Source: Labrenzia sp. DG1229
Lineage (GTDB): Bacteria; Pseudomonadota; Alphaproteobacteria; Rhizobiales; Stappiaceae
Assembly (NCBI RefSeq): GCF_000521215.1
Contig: NZ_KI928941.1
Coordinates: 1-64,000 of the forward strand
Reading direction: 5' to 3'
Length of the DNA stretch: 64,000 nucleotides
Part shown: positions 1 through 9,115 of the stretch, piece by piece
Position numbering within the stretch: position 1 is the first letter of the stretch
Layout: each line of letters starts with the position of its first letter
Translations under genes and position numbers: made by a program
The notes under the pieces: generated by a model
Told to the model about the DNA's origin: nothing
Databases searched by the model: none
What the model saw: only the letters and a program-made list of their open reading frames with translations

Positions 1-52
1 TTCGCCTTATCCACTTGTAAACTGTCTCCGAGGTATTGTTGACACTACAAGA

Positions 53-1147
53 ATGGATGGATCCGACATGATCAATGATCTTCTCAATCAAGCTCAGGAC
101 AGTTCGCCTGAAAAACGCCGCAAGCTGGTTGAACATGTCACAGACCTGTTTGCGACCGGTGCCGGCAGCTATCAGACAGAAGAAATTTCTCTCTTCAATG
201 CTGTTCTTGAACGCATGCTGCCGTCGATGGAAACCGAGCAGAAGAAGGAAGTGTCGGAGCGTCTTGCGCCGATCGACGCGACCTCCCAGAAAATTGCCTA
301 CGAGCTTGCAAGCGACGAAATCGATGTTGCTCAGCCGATGCTGACGTCCTCGAACGCGTTGAAAGAAGAAGATATTCTACGTCTTGCAAAGACCATGGGA
401 CAGGGGCACCTGCTTGCCATTTCAAAACGCGATCACCTGGAGGCCAAGGTAACCGACGTTCTGCTGGAACGCGGCGAAAGCCCGGTGAAACAATCGGTTG
501 CAGCCAACTCAGGTGCCGAGCTTTCCGATTGGGGGGGACGCCTTTTGGTCAAGCTGGCCGAGCGCGACGAAAAGATTCGTGACGCGATGGTTGAGCGCTC
601 GGACGTGTCCGAGGCTGACTATGAAAAGCTGATTTCACAGATGCCCGAGGCGCAGCAAGCCAAAATTCGCAAGATGCGCGAAGAAAACGAGCAACTGGTC
701 CTGTCGCTTTTCCACGAAGCCAGCAAGGTGGTTGCAAGCTCGAAACTGGAGCGGAAAGCTACCCGTATCAATGCAAAGGTTATCCTGAAAGACGTCCGCG
801 AAGGCCGAGGTGATCTCGGCAAGGCAATCACCCAGATGGCGCTGTCAAACAATCTTTTCGACATCAGCTTCATGCTTGCCGAAATGGCTGGACTGGATCA
901 GAAATACGTCACAAACGTCATGGTGCGCTACGATGCAACCGGTATTGCCGTCCTTTGCAAGGCGATGGGCGTGGACCACAACGGCTATATTGCGTTGAGC
1001 AGGGCTCGGGCCACCAACAACAAACAACCCCAGACGACTGTCCAGAACTGGATCGGCGACTACCAGAACCTGACGGAAAAAGACGCGCGCCGTCTGCTTT
1101 CCTTCATGAAAATCCGCCTCAGCACACTTGAAGAACAGGCTGCCTGA
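53..1147 (+). CDS. DUF2336 domain protein
   Basis: A 364-residue, charged, apparently all-helical soluble protein with no signal peptide or membrane segment. The stretch around residues 84-110 (LASDEIDVAQPMLTSS and following) has the repeated 'LA-D-VA-PVL-S' pattern of DUF2336, a family frequent in Alphaproteobacteria that has no settled biochemical role. A second ATG lies at 68; neither start has a strong ribosome binding site, so the first is kept. The gene converges on the hydrolase-OsmC gene with only about 20 bases between the stops and no clear terminator. Family assignment is from pattern recognition; the function is unknown. Confidence 0.85.
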   Translation: MDGSDMINDLLNQAQDSSPEKRRKLVEHVTDLFATGAGSYQTEEISLFNAVLERMLPSMETEQKKEVSERLAPIDATSQKIAYELASDEIDVAQPMLTSSNALKEEDILRLAKTMGQGHLLAISKRDHLEAKVTDVLLERGESPVKQSVAANSGAELSDWGGRLLVKLAERDEKIRDAMVERSDVSEADYEKLISQMPEAQQAKIRKMREENEQLVLSLFHEASKVVASSKLERKATRINAKVILKDVREGRGDLGKAITQMALSNNLFDISFMLAEMAGLDQKYVTNVMVRYDATGIAVLCKAMGVDHNGYIALSRARATNNKQPQTTVQNWIGDYQNLTEKDARRLLSFMKIRLSTLEEQAA

Positions 1148-1168
1148 CCGGACGGACGCGCCTCTGGG

Positions 1169-2410
1169 TCATTGCCCGGGTTCGACTTCACGGGTGATAA
1201 CCGCTGCACCCGCTTCAAGTGTGCGGTGAACCGGGCACTTGTCCGCGATCTCAAGCATGCGTTCGCGGGTCGCGGCATCAAGCTCGCCTTCAAGCGTGAT
1301 CAGCCTCTCAAAGCGGTCAATCTTGCCCCCGCGCCCCTTCTGGTCATCCGAACAGTCTTCGCAATCTGCCGCGTGAACCTTGTTGTGCAGAACGCGCGTG
1401 CCGATCCTGTCGACCTTCAGCCCTTTTCGATCCGCATACATGCGCAGCGTCATGACTGTGCAGGCGCCAAGTGCCGTGGACAAATACCCGTAAGGTGACG
1501 GGCCGCTGTCATAACCGCCATAATCGGCAGGTTCGTCGGCGATCAGGCGGTGATTGCCGACTGCAACCATGGACTGGAACTTGCCCTGCCCCGTTTCCAC
1601 CACTTCGACACCGTCTCCTGCAGCTGTAGCCGTCGGCGCGGTTTCCGTATCAAGATACCCACTGACCCAACCTGCGATCACTCTTGCTGCATAGGCCGCG
1701 TCTTCGCTGCGCGTCAAAAGGTGATCGGCCTTGTCGAGCGACACGAAACTTTTCGGGTGCTTGGCGGCAACGAAGATGTTTGTGGCATTTTCAATGCCGA
1801 CCGTGTCATCGAGCGGCGCGTGCATGACCAGCAGCGCCTTGCCGAGATTTGCAGCCTTTGCCTTGACCGTCTGGGCCTCCAGATCCTCCAGAAACTCCCG
1901 GCGGATGGTAAAGGTACGGCCGGCAAGATCAACGTCGCCCGCGCCCTTGGCGCGGATCTCGTCAACAGATCCCTTGAAGTTGTGAACGACATGATCGGCA
2001 TCGGACGGAGCTCCGATCGTCACGACGGCACGCGCTTCAGGAATCTCACCAGCCACGGAAAGAATAGCTGCGCCTCCCAGCGAATGTCCGATCAGAAGCT
2101 GGGGTGCCCCGTAGTTCTGTCTCAGAAAATCGGCTGCCAGCTTCAGGTCCTCGACATTGGAGGAAAATCCGGTCGAGGAAAAGTCCCCGCCGCTGCCGCC
2201 GAGGCCGGTGAAATCAAAGCGCAGCACGGCGATGCCTTCCGCACTGAGCGCACCTGCAATATGCCGTGCAGCCGGAATGTCCTTGGAACAGGTGAAACAA
2301 TGCGCAAACAATGCAAATGCTCGAACCTTACCTGCAGGAAGATCCAGCCGCGCCGCAAGCCTGGCACCATGTGCTCCGTCAAATTCAAGTTTCAGGGGTC
2401 GGTTTGCCAT
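1169..2410 (-). CDS. Alpha/beta hydrolase-OsmC fusion protein
   Basis: A two-domain protein of 413 residues. The N-terminal half (about 1-255) is an alpha/beta hydrolase with nucleophile motif GHSLGG (Ser110), a likely acid at Asp201/202 (APLDDTVG) and His230 (DKADHLL). The C-terminal part (about 270-413) is an OsmC-type peroxiredoxin with its two redox cysteines, Cys317 in LGACTVMTLR and Cys392 in DKCPVHRTLE. OsmC proteins reduce organic hydroperoxides; the fused hydrolase suggests that a lipid ester or peroxidised acyl substrate is cut and detoxified by one polypeptide, but the substrate is inference. This fusion is a known bacterial architecture. It is cytoplasmic, with no signal peptide. 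The next gene upstream on the strand is the ABC importer, 122 bases away, so they need not share a transcript. Confidence 0.9.
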   Translation of the reverse strand: MANRPLKLEFDGAHGARLAARLDLPAGKVRAFALFAHCFTCSKDIPAARHIAGALSAEGIAVLRFDFTGLGGSGGDFSSTGFSSNVEDLKLAADFLRQNYGAPQLLIGHSLGGAAILSVAGEIPEARAVVTIGAPSDADHVVHNFKGSVDEIRAKGAGDVDLAGRTFTIRREFLEDLEAQTVKAKAANLGKALLVMHAPLDDTVGIENATNIFVAAKHPKSFVSLDKADHLLTRSEDAAYAARVIAGWVSGYLDTETAPTATAAGDGVEVVETGQGKFQSMVAVGNHRLIADEPADYGGYDSGPSPYGYLSTALGACTVMTLRMYADRKGLKVDRIGTRVLHNKVHAADCEDCSDDQKGRGGKIDRFERLITLEGELDAATRERMLEIADKCPVHRTLEAGAAVITREVEPGQ

Positions 2411-2532
2411 AATTCACCCTCCAGCAATTTGTCGTGTCAGACGTAGGCATGAACACCTGGCATGCAAGTCACGGCTTGGTGTGATCGCTGTGAAGGAACC
2501 TGCCTCCGGAACTGCCGCCAAGAGGCTCGTTT

Positions 2533-3309
2533 TCAGGCAAACTCCTGGAACGTTTCAAGCGCCGCCCTGTCGTAACCTTGCGAAGCGGTCCACAACTGCT
2601 TGGTATAGGCGTGCGTGACTTCGCCGGATCGCATCTGATCCTCGGTTATTTCCTCGACAATCTCACCCCGGTTCATGACCGCGATCCTGCTGCAAAGGTG
2701 ACCGACAACCGCCAGGTCGTGACTGACCATGATGTAGGTCAGACCATGAGCCTTGCGCAACGCCGACAGGAGATTGAGTATCTCGGCCTGGACGGATACA
2801 TCCAGCGCGCTAGTCGGCTCGTCGAGCAGGATGACACGCGGTTCCAGGATCAGTGCCCGGGCGATCGCCACACGCTGACGCTGGCCTCCCGATAGCTGAT
2901 GCGGGTATCGGAAGCGGAATTCAGGGCCAAGGCCGACTTCCTTGAGGATTTTCAAGATCCGTTCTTCGCGGTTCTCCAGTCCGTGAATGACCAGCGGCTC
3001 GCTCAAGGTATCGTCGAGCGTGCGTCTGGGATGCAGCGAACCGTAAGGATCCTGAAAGACCATCTGCATGTGTTTTCGCGATTCGACGGACCTTTTGTGC
3101 GTCAGTGCCTCTCCAGCAACCCTGATCGTGCCGTCCCAATGTGAATTGATGCCGACCATGGCGCGAAGCACGGTGGATTTGCCTGAACCGGACTCCCCTA
3201 CCAGACCGTAACTTTCACCTTCTGCAACACTCAGTTTGAAATTTCTGACCGCGCGGATCTGATTCTTGCCGGACCCGAAGGTGATGCTGAAATCCTCGAT
3301 CTCGATCAT
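2533..3309 (-). CDS. Peptide/nickel-type ABC transporter ATP-binding protein (DppF-like)
   Basis: This 258-residue ATPase is the second nucleotide-binding subunit of a dipeptide/oligopeptide/nickel-type importer. It shows Walker A GESGSGKST near residue 40, the signature LSGGQRQR, Walker B with ILLDEPTSALD, and the switch histidine in MVSHDLAV. It is slightly shorter than many DppF proteins, which usually carry a longer C-terminal oligopeptide-binding extension. It is the last gene of the importer operon and its ATG overlaps the stop of the preceding ATPase gene by four bases (ATGA), indicating translational coupling. The substrate cannot be read from the sequence. Confidence 0.93.
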   Translation of the reverse strand: MIEIEDFSITFGSGKNQIRAVRNFKLSVAEGESYGLVGESGSGKSTVLRAMVGINSHWDGTIRVAGEALTHKRSVESRKHMQMVFQDPYGSLHPRRTLDDTLSEPLVIHGLENREERILKILKEVGLGPEFRFRYPHQLSGGQRQRVAIARALILEPRVILLDEPTSALDVSVQAEILNLLSALRKAHGLTYIMVSHDLAVVGHLCSRIAVMNRGEIVEEITEDQMRSGEVTHAYTKQLWTASQGYDRAALETFQEFA

Positions 3310-4223
3310 GTCGCGCCCCCCTCACGGACTTCATCGCCTTCCGTCAACCAGGCCGGGTCACGCCGGAGAACAGGGAGATCGTCATGTTTGCCGTCCAGGC
3401 GTGGAAGACAATTCAGCAATCCCCTTGTGTAGGGATGCTGTGCCTGGTCAAGATTTTTCGCATCGAGACTTTCCATTATCCGGCCGCCATACATGACCAG
3501 CACACGATCGCAGAAGCTCGAGACCAGGTTCAGGTCATGGCTGATCAGCACAAGTCCCATGCCCCGCTCACGTACCATGTCGTCCAGCAGGGAGAGAACC
3601 TGCATCTGAACTGTAACATCAAGCGCGGATGTCGGCTCGTCGGCAATCATGACCTGCGGATTTGTAATCAGCATCATCGCGATCATGATCCGTTGACCCA
3701 TTCCACCGGACACCTGGTGGGGATAAAGCGAATAGACTTTTTCAGGCTCGCGGATACGCACTGTCTCCAGCATGGCCAAGGCACGTCTTCTCGCTTCAGC
3801 GCGGGAAACATTCTCGTGCCGGCGGCAGGACTCAGCGATTTGTTTTCCGACAGTCAGCACCGGGTTCAGTGAATATTTCGGGTCCTGCATGATCATGGAA
3901 ATGCGGGACCCGCGGATGCTGCGCATGGTTTTCGCACTGGCCTGCATCAGGTCCTTGCCATCAAACATCATCCGGCTCGCTTCGATCGACCCATTGCCGG
4001 CCGTCAGGCGCAGGAGTGCCCTTCCCGTCTGAGACTTCCCCGAGCCTGATTCTCCAACGATCCCGAGGCGCTCCTTTCCAAGGTCGAAGCCAACGCCCCG
4101 AACAGCATGAACCTGACCCTTGGGTGTCGCAAACCGGACATGAAGATCTCGAACGGAGATCAGCGGAGCGTCCCCCGGAGAGGATGTCTCAAAACCTGTC
4201 AGTTTCATCTTGTTCATCGTCAT
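3306..4223 (-). CDS. Peptide/nickel-type ABC transporter ATP-binding protein (DppD-like)
   Basis: First ATPase subunit of the importer, 305 residues. Walker A is GESGSGKSQTG, the signature is the variant VSGGMGQR, Walker B is MIADEPTSALD and the switch region is LISHDLNL. The C-terminal segment with 'AQHPYTRGLLNCLPRLDG' is the oligopeptide/dipeptide transporter C-terminal extension typical of DppD/OppD. It overlaps the permease gene before it and the ATPase gene after it by four bases each, so the operon is tightly coupled. It acts at the cytoplasmic face of the inner membrane. Confidence 0.93.
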   Translation of the reverse strand: MTMNKMKLTGFETSSPGDAPLISVRDLHVRFATPKGQVHAVRGVGFDLGKERLGIVGESGSGKSQTGRALLRLTAGNGSIEASRMMFDGKDLMQASAKTMRSIRGSRISMIMQDPKYSLNPVLTVGKQIAESCRRHENVSRAEARRRALAMLETVRIREPEKVYSLYPHQVSGGMGQRIMIAMMLITNPQVMIADEPTSALDVTVQMQVLSLLDDMVRERGMGLVLISHDLNLVSSFCDRVLVMYGGRIMESLDAKNLDQAQHPYTRGLLNCLPRLDGKHDDLPVLRRDPAWLTEGDEVREGGAT

Positions 4224-5149
4224 TTCGCCCCGGAACTGCGGGGGTCAAGCACATCACGAAGACCGTCACCCAGGAGATTGAAGCCGAGGGAGACCACGAG
4301 AATCGCAATCCCGGGAATGGTCGGCACCCACCATTGATCGAGAAGAAAATCTCTTCCTGAGGCAATCATGGCTCCCCATTCGGCAAGTGGTGGCTGCGCG
4401 CCTAGGCCAAGAAAACCCAGTCCTGCTGCTGTCAGGATAATGCCGGCCATATCCAGCGTCAGCCGGACGACTGTCGAGGACAGACACATCGGCATGATAT
4501 GCGCAATCAGTATCCTGATCTTGGAGGCACCCAATATCTGGGCGGCCATGATGTACTCGCTGTTGCGCAGGGTCAGTGTTTCTGCACGTGCAAGCCGGGC
4601 ATATGGGGACCATGTTGTGAGTGCAATGGCCAGAACCGCGTTCTCCAGTCCAGGCCCGAGAACCGCAACGAAGGCAAGCGCCAGAATTAGGCGCGGAAAG
4701 GCCAGGAAGATATCGGTGATACGCATCAACGTTGAATCCACCGCACCACCGAGCAGTCCGGCTGTTGTCCCGATCAGGAGACCGATCGGCATCACGATAA
4801 TGGAGACAAGAAAGATGATATAGAGCGTGACCCGAGAGCCCCAGACGATCCTGGCGAAGATGTCACGGCCGAGTTCGTCCGTTCCGAACCAATGCTCCGC
4901 GCTCGGAGGAGCAAGGCGATTGGCCAGATTCTGGGTAGTTCCGTCACCGCCGGCAACAATGGGTGCAAACAGTGCCACCAGGCAGAGAAAGAGAACGATT
5001 GCCAGACCAAACATCGCGATCGGGTTGGACCTGAACGAAAGCCAACCAATGTAAAGACGCTGACACCTTGCCTGAAAGGCGTTGTTTGGCGAGTCCGCCA
5101 ACAACCATGATGCAGATCCCGTTTTTGTCCCAAGCGTGCCGTCCGACAT
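4220..5149 (-). CDS. Peptide/nickel-type ABC transporter permease (DppC-like)
   Basis: An inner-membrane permease of 309 residues starting MSDGTLGTKTG. It has an N-terminal membrane helix near residues 47-70, a periplasmic loop containing the DppC-type LAPPSAEHWFGTDELGRD motif, then a five-helix BPD_transp_1 core with the EAA loop (ILGASKIRIL). The frame stays open upstream to 5674, but that part is not membrane-like and lies inside the neighbouring permease gene, so the ATG at 5149 is chosen. It shares one base with the preceding stop (TAATG), which points to reinitiation. Confidence 0.92.
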   Translation of the reverse strand: MSDGTLGTKTGSASWLLADSPNNAFQARCQRLYIGWLSFRSNPIAMFGLAIVLFLCLVALFAPIVAGGDGTTQNLANRLAPPSAEHWFGTDELGRDIFARIVWGSRVTLYIIFLVSIIVMPIGLLIGTTAGLLGGAVDSTLMRITDIFLAFPRLILALAFVAVLGPGLENAVLAIALTTWSPYARLARAETLTLRNSEYIMAAQILGASKIRILIAHIMPMCLSSTVVRLTLDMAGIILTAAGLGFLGLGAQPPLAEWGAMIASGRDFLLDQWWVPTIPGIAILVVSLGFNLLGDGLRDVLDPRSSGAK

Positions 5150-6210
5150 TATTTTGCCCTCGGATCGACTATCCGGTAGAGCAAATCGGACAGCATGTTG
5201 ATGAATACGAATGAAATCCCGACCACCAGCGTGCCGCCGATAACCGCATTCATGTCGGCGTTGAACAGCGAATTGGTGATGTACTGGCCGATACCCGGCC
5301 AGGCGAACACGGTTTCTGTCAGAACGGATCCTTCCAGAAGACTGGCATAGGTCAAGCCAATGATCGTAATCAGCTGAACCAGGACGTTTCGAAAAGCGTG
5401 ATACCAGATCACGGTTCCTTCGCGCAGGCCCTTGACCCGGGCGGTGAGCACATATTCCTGATTGAGCTGGTCCAGCATGAAGGAGCGCGTCATGCGCGCG
5501 ATGTATGCCAGCGAGTAGATCGCCAGCATCGACGCGGGCAGGATCGCATGCGAGAGCGCATTCTTGAAGACGTCCCACTCTCCCGCCATTGCAGCATCGA
5601 TCATGATAACGCCGGTCACCGGTTCCACGATACCGTCGTAGAAGAAGTCGATCCGGCCAGGACCCGCAACCCAATCGAGTTTGGCATAGAAAACCAGCAA
5701 CGCGACCATACCGAGCCAGAAAATCGGGATAGAATGGCCAAGCAATCCCACAATCCGAACGATGTGGTCTATCAGTGTTCCCTGTCGCACAGCAGCCAGA
5801 ACACCGGCAGGAACACCGATGACAATTCCGGCGATCGTTGCGATGGTGGCCAGTTCGAGCGTAGCCGGGAAAAAGCGTTTGATGTCTTCAAGAACCGGTT
5901 GTCCGGTCATGACCGAACTTCCGAAATCGCCACGCAGAATGTCGCCAATAAATATGAGGTACTGTTGCCAGATCGGCTTGTCGAGGCCGAGCTGGAGGTA
6001 CATAGCCTCGTAGACTTCTTTCGAGGCGCGGTCGCCAACGATGGCAACAACGGGATCATTGGGCATGATCCGGCCAATGATGAAGGTGATTGCGGTCAAG
6101 CCGATGAACGTGAGGATCAGCATGACTATGCCGCCACCGATCTTCCTTGCCACTTCCAGATACGGCCTGAAGTCCACCCCTGAGCGTTGTAGTGTGGAAC
6201 TGTCGCTCAT
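5149..6210 (-). CDS. Peptide/nickel-type ABC transporter permease (DppB-like)
   Basis: About 353 residues with an N-terminal membrane helix, a periplasmic loop containing the DppB-type motif LGLDKPIWQQYLIFIGDI, and a five-helix permease core with an EAA loop (RVKGLREGTVIWYHAFRN). A TTG two codons upstream (6216) is possible, but the ATG at 6210 is better spaced from the purine-rich GGGGGA. It has a long insert between core helices (VAGPGRIDFFYDG...), which makes it longer than the smallest homologues. It partners the DppC-like permease to form the channel. A strong hairpin separates it from the binding-protein gene. Confidence 0.92.
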   Translation of the reverse strand: MSDSSTLQRSGVDFRPYLEVARKIGGGIVMLILTFIGLTAITFIIGRIMPNDPVVAIVGDRASKEVYEAMYLQLGLDKPIWQQYLIFIGDILRGDFGSSVMTGQPVLEDIKRFFPATLELATIATIAGIVIGVPAGVLAAVRQGTLIDHIVRIVGLLGHSIPIFWLGMVALLVFYAKLDWVAGPGRIDFFYDGIVEPVTGVIMIDAAMAGEWDVFKNALSHAILPASMLAIYSLAYIARMTRSFMLDQLNQEYVLTARVKGLREGTVIWYHAFRNVLVQLITIIGLTYASLLEGSVLTETVFAWPGIGQYITNSLFNADMNAVIGGTLVVGISFVFINMLSDLLYRIVDPRAK

Positions 6211-6251
6211 TCCCAACGCATCCCCCGATTTCGCTGCATATTAACAGAAAG

Positions 6252-6284
6252 CCGCGCTTCCTCATTCAAATGGAGGAAGCGCGG
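6252..6284 (-). terminator. Intercistronic stem-loop between binding-protein and permease genes
   Basis: A perfect 12-bp inverted repeat (CCGCGCTTCCTC / GAGGAAGCGCGG) with a 9-base loop lies between the substrate-binding-protein stop and the first permease start. On the transcribed strand it is followed only by CTTTCTGTTAAT, so it is a weak or partial terminator rather than a full stop. Hairpins in this position are known to leave the binding-protein message more abundant than the permease message. Confidence 0.6.
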
Positions 6285-6345
6285 TCCAGCATGAGGCCGG
6301 CCATTCGCGACAAAAAGTTGACGTGTCGTGAACAGCCGAACGTGC

Positions 6346-7950
6346 TTACTTGGTAACGGTCTTGTAGTAGGCCTGATCGGAGGTCACGCCGTTGACGAAG
6401 CCTTCAACGTTCGCACGCTGGCCGAAGGTACCGATCGCCTGGAACATGATGGTGAAGGGCGAGTCTTCCTGTACCATCTTCTGCAATTTAGCATAGATTT
6501 CCTCACGGACTTCCGGATCAGATTCTGCTGCTGCCTGGTCGGTCAGCTCAGTCAGTCCGTCAGCAGGCCAGGCATTGCGCCAAGTCAGCTTGCCCGTCAG
6601 TTTTGCTTCGAAATCATTGTTCGGATTGTGCGCAAACGCATCGGCGTTGGAATGCGGATCGGAATAGTCCGGGCCCCAGCGCGCAACGATCAGCTCATGC
6701 TTGCGTGCACGATACTTCGGCCAGAGCGTGGCGCCGTCGGACAGGATGATTTCAGAATCGATCCCCAGTTCCTTCAAGCTGGCCTGAACGCTCTGAGCCA
6801 CTTCCGTGAACGGCGACTTGTTCAGCGTATCGATTGTGATCTTGGTATCGGCGTCAAGTCCCGCATCTGCGATCAACGCCTTGGCCTTTTCCAGGTTCTG
6901 GTTGTAGGGCGTATCGGTTGCCGCTGCCCACATGCCCGATGGCCAGAAATTCTGATGGATCTTGTACTGGCCGTCGAGGAAGGACCCCACCATGCCGTCA
7001 TAGTCGACCATGTATTTCAGTGCTTCACGAACCTCTGGCTTTGACAGGACCGGATGGTCCATGTTGGTCGCCAGATACATCAGGTATCCCTTGGGATAGC
7101 TTTCCGCGGAGACGTCCGAATTTCCGGAAAGTCCCTTGAGCTGGTCGGCCGTCAATTCCATTGCGGCATCAACATCGCCTTTTTCCAGCAACAGGCGCTG
7201 TGCGGATGGTTCAGCCACATGGCGGATAACGACACGGTTCATGGCCGGTTTGCCCTGACGGTAATCGTCAAATGCGTCCAGCATGACGACTTCGTTGGCT
7301 TTCCAGGTTTTCAACTTGTAGGGACCGGAGCCAGCGGAATGATCTTTCAGCCAGGCGTAACCCATGTCGCCGTCGACTTCGTGTTTCTGAACTTCCTTCA
7401 TGTCCACGATGGATGCCACGCCTGCCGACAGGAGGTTCAGCACGAGCGCCGGTGACATGTCCGCCAGAATGTTGATCTCGACCGTGGTGTCATCGACAGC
7501 AACCACTGCCTCGTCGACATTCTCGGGCGTCCAGCCGATCTGCTTGATGATGAAAGCCGGCGTCTTGTCGAGCTTCACAGCGCGGCCGAGCGAGTAGGCA
7601 ACGTCTGCAGCGGTGATCGGGTTGCCGGAATGGAAGGTCAGTCCGGGGCGCAGCTTGACGGTGATTTTCTTGCCGTCATCAGAAAACTCGTAGGATTCAG
7701 CAATACCGCCGACAAGTTTTGTCAGGTTGTCAGGCTCGAACAGGAACAGCCGCTCATAAAGATTTGCGACGATCCTGCCTCCGGTGAACTCAAAGCACTC
7801 AGCAGGATCAAGCGTAATTGCATCCGCAGTGTTGCGGGCGATCACGAATGTGTCCGCGGGCGTTTCGGCTATCGCTGGAAAGGCAGCGGTTGTTGCCAGC
7901 ATTGCTGCCAATGAAAGACTTTTCAGAGGTGTTGTAAACTTCACGATCAT
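6346..7950 (-). CDS. ABC transporter substrate-binding protein, family 5
   Basis: A 534-residue periplasmic binding protein of the DppA/OppA (SBP_bac_5) family. It starts with a Sec signal peptide (SLSLAAMLATTAAFPAIAE, cleavage after about residue 29). The family signature region is LTFHSGNPITAADVAYSLGR, preceded by the LYERLFLFEPD segment. Two starts are plausible: the ATG at 7950 directly abuts the GAGGGGGA ribosome binding site, while the GTG at 7944 is better spaced. It is the first gene of the importer operon and is divergent from the LysR gene, the likely regulator. The ligand (peptide, nickel chelate, sugar or opine) is not determinable here. Confidence 0.93.
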   Translation of the reverse strand: MIVKFTTPLKSLSLAAMLATTAAFPAIAETPADTFVIARNTADAITLDPAECFEFTGGRIVANLYERLFLFEPDNLTKLVGGIAESYEFSDDGKKITVKLRPGLTFHSGNPITAADVAYSLGRAVKLDKTPAFIIKQIGWTPENVDEAVVAVDDTTVEINILADMSPALVLNLLSAGVASIVDMKEVQKHEVDGDMGYAWLKDHSAGSGPYKLKTWKANEVVMLDAFDDYRQGKPAMNRVVIRHVAEPSAQRLLLEKGDVDAAMELTADQLKGLSGNSDVSAESYPKGYLMYLATNMDHPVLSKPEVREALKYMVDYDGMVGSFLDGQYKIHQNFWPSGMWAAATDTPYNQNLEKAKALIADAGLDADTKITIDTLNKSPFTEVAQSVQASLKELGIDSEIILSDGATLWPKYRARKHELIVARWGPDYSDPHSNADAFAHNPNNDFEAKLTGKLTWRNAWPADGLTELTDQAAAESDPEVREEIYAKLQKMVQEDSPFTIMFQAIGTFGQRANVEGFVNGVTSDQAYYKTVTK

Positions 7951-8094
7951 TCCCCCTCAGGAACTTGGCTTATGGGATGGTGCCGGAAAAACTCCGGCGG
8001 AATTGTATGCGGACACGCTTCGTTGACTGAGCATGAATTCCGCACCTGGGGCAAAAGCTTATATCGATTGCTTGAATTCGACCAACAGCCTTGT

Positions 8095-8111
8095 TATGCA
8101 AATTTTGCATA
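8095..8111. promoter_or_regulatory. LysR-type operator palindrome
   Basis: A perfect palindrome with 8-base arms TATGCAAA / TTTGCATA around a single central T. It contains the LysR consensus T-N11-A and lies in the 207-base gap between the divergent importer operon and the LysR gene, about 50 bases before the regulator's start. Its position fits autoregulation plus control of the importer. Confidence 0.6.
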
Positions 8112-8157
8112 TTGTTCGTTTTGCTTGTTTTTTCAGCAAGACCAAAGGGAGAAACTG

Positions 8158-9096
8158 GTGGACACAAACTGGCTGGCCGACTTTCTTGTCCTGAGCAAAC
8201 GGGGAAATTTTTCGCAGGCAGCAGACGAGCGAAACATTACCCAGTCCGCATTCAGCCGTCGGATCAAGGCGCTCGAAACCTGGCTGGGAACGGAACTTTT
8301 CGACAGAAGCAGCTATCCTGTGTCCCTGACACCTGACGGAGAGGTTTTTCACGCAACAGCCCAGAATGTGCTTAGAGAACTGGAACTCAATCGGGTTGAG
8401 TTCCAACGGCGCAATTCAGATTCAACCCCGGATATCCGGCTGGCCGCCTCGACGTCTCTTGCATTGAGCTTCGTCCCTGAGTGGCTGCACCAGATCAAAC
8501 AGGCCTGCGGGACCTTTTCGGTGTCCATCGACACCTATGATTTTTATGAAATGATCGAGCTACTCGGCGACGGAAAGATGGATCTTGTGTTGCTGTATTC
8601 GAAGCCAGAGGTGCCGTCATTTTTCGAGCATCAGGAATTCGACGCGATCAAACTCGGCGAAGATACTATGCATCTTTGTACTGCCCTCGACGCAGATGGC
8701 CTTCCGGCGTTTGATGTCAACGACCCGCCAGCGCGCGGACTTGAGTATATCGGATACGGTCAGACCGGATATTTTTCAAAGGTCGAGGACCTGCTCTTTT
8801 CCGCAATGACCCCCCAGGATCCGACATTTGTCTGCACGTCGCAAAGCGGTACTTGCGAATTCATGAAGCGGCTCGCGCACATGGATCAGAAAATGCTCTG
8901 GCTGCCCGCCTGCAGTGCCCATGACAGCATTCGTTCCGGGCAATTTGCGCTAGCCGGAAACGGACGCTTCGACACCGAACTCGAGATCTGGCTCTACAAG
9001 AAACGGGAGACCACCTCTCCATTGGTTGAGAAGGTCTGGACCCACCTGAAAAGCAATCCCTGCACAAGTCACCTCGAAGCTTTCAGGCTCACGTGA
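8158..9096 (+). CDS. LysR family transcriptional regulator
   Basis: A 312-residue LysR regulator. The winged helix-turn-helix is at the N terminus (NFSQAADERNITQSAFSRR), followed by a periplasmic-binding-like effector domain. The GTG at 8158 is chosen because AAAGGGAGAAA stands at the right distance and the protein then begins at the usual LysR position (VDTNWLADFL); the open frame before it contributes only non-homologous sequence. It is divergent from the ABC importer operon, which it probably controls in response to the transported compound. It converges on ccmH with about 20 bases between the stops. Confidence 0.9.
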   Translation: MDTNWLADFLVLSKRGNFSQAADERNITQSAFSRRIKALETWLGTELFDRSSYPVSLTPDGEVFHATAQNVLRELELNRVEFQRRNSDSTPDIRLAASTSLALSFVPEWLHQIKQACGTFSVSIDTYDFYEMIELLGDGKMDLVLLYSKPEVPSFFEHQEFDAIKLGEDTMHLCTALDADGLPAFDVNDPPARGLEYIGYGQTGYFSKVEDLLFSAMTPQDPTFVCTSQSGTCEFMKRLAHMDQKMLWLPACSAHDSIRSGQFALAGNGRFDTELEIWLYKKRETTSPLVEKVWTHLKSNPCTSHLEAFRLT

Positions 9097-9115
9097 GCCA
9101 GAGCGCCAGGAGACG

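Noticed and set aside
1550-2446. Long plus-strand open frame opposite the hydrolase-OsmC gene
   Set aside because: Antisense shadow of a clearly conserved gene; cysteine- and arginine-rich product without family features.
5150-5674. In-frame extension upstream of the DppC-like permease
   Set aside because: The extra 175 residues lie in a different frame of the neighbouring permease gene and look like random sequence; the protein fits the family only from 5149.
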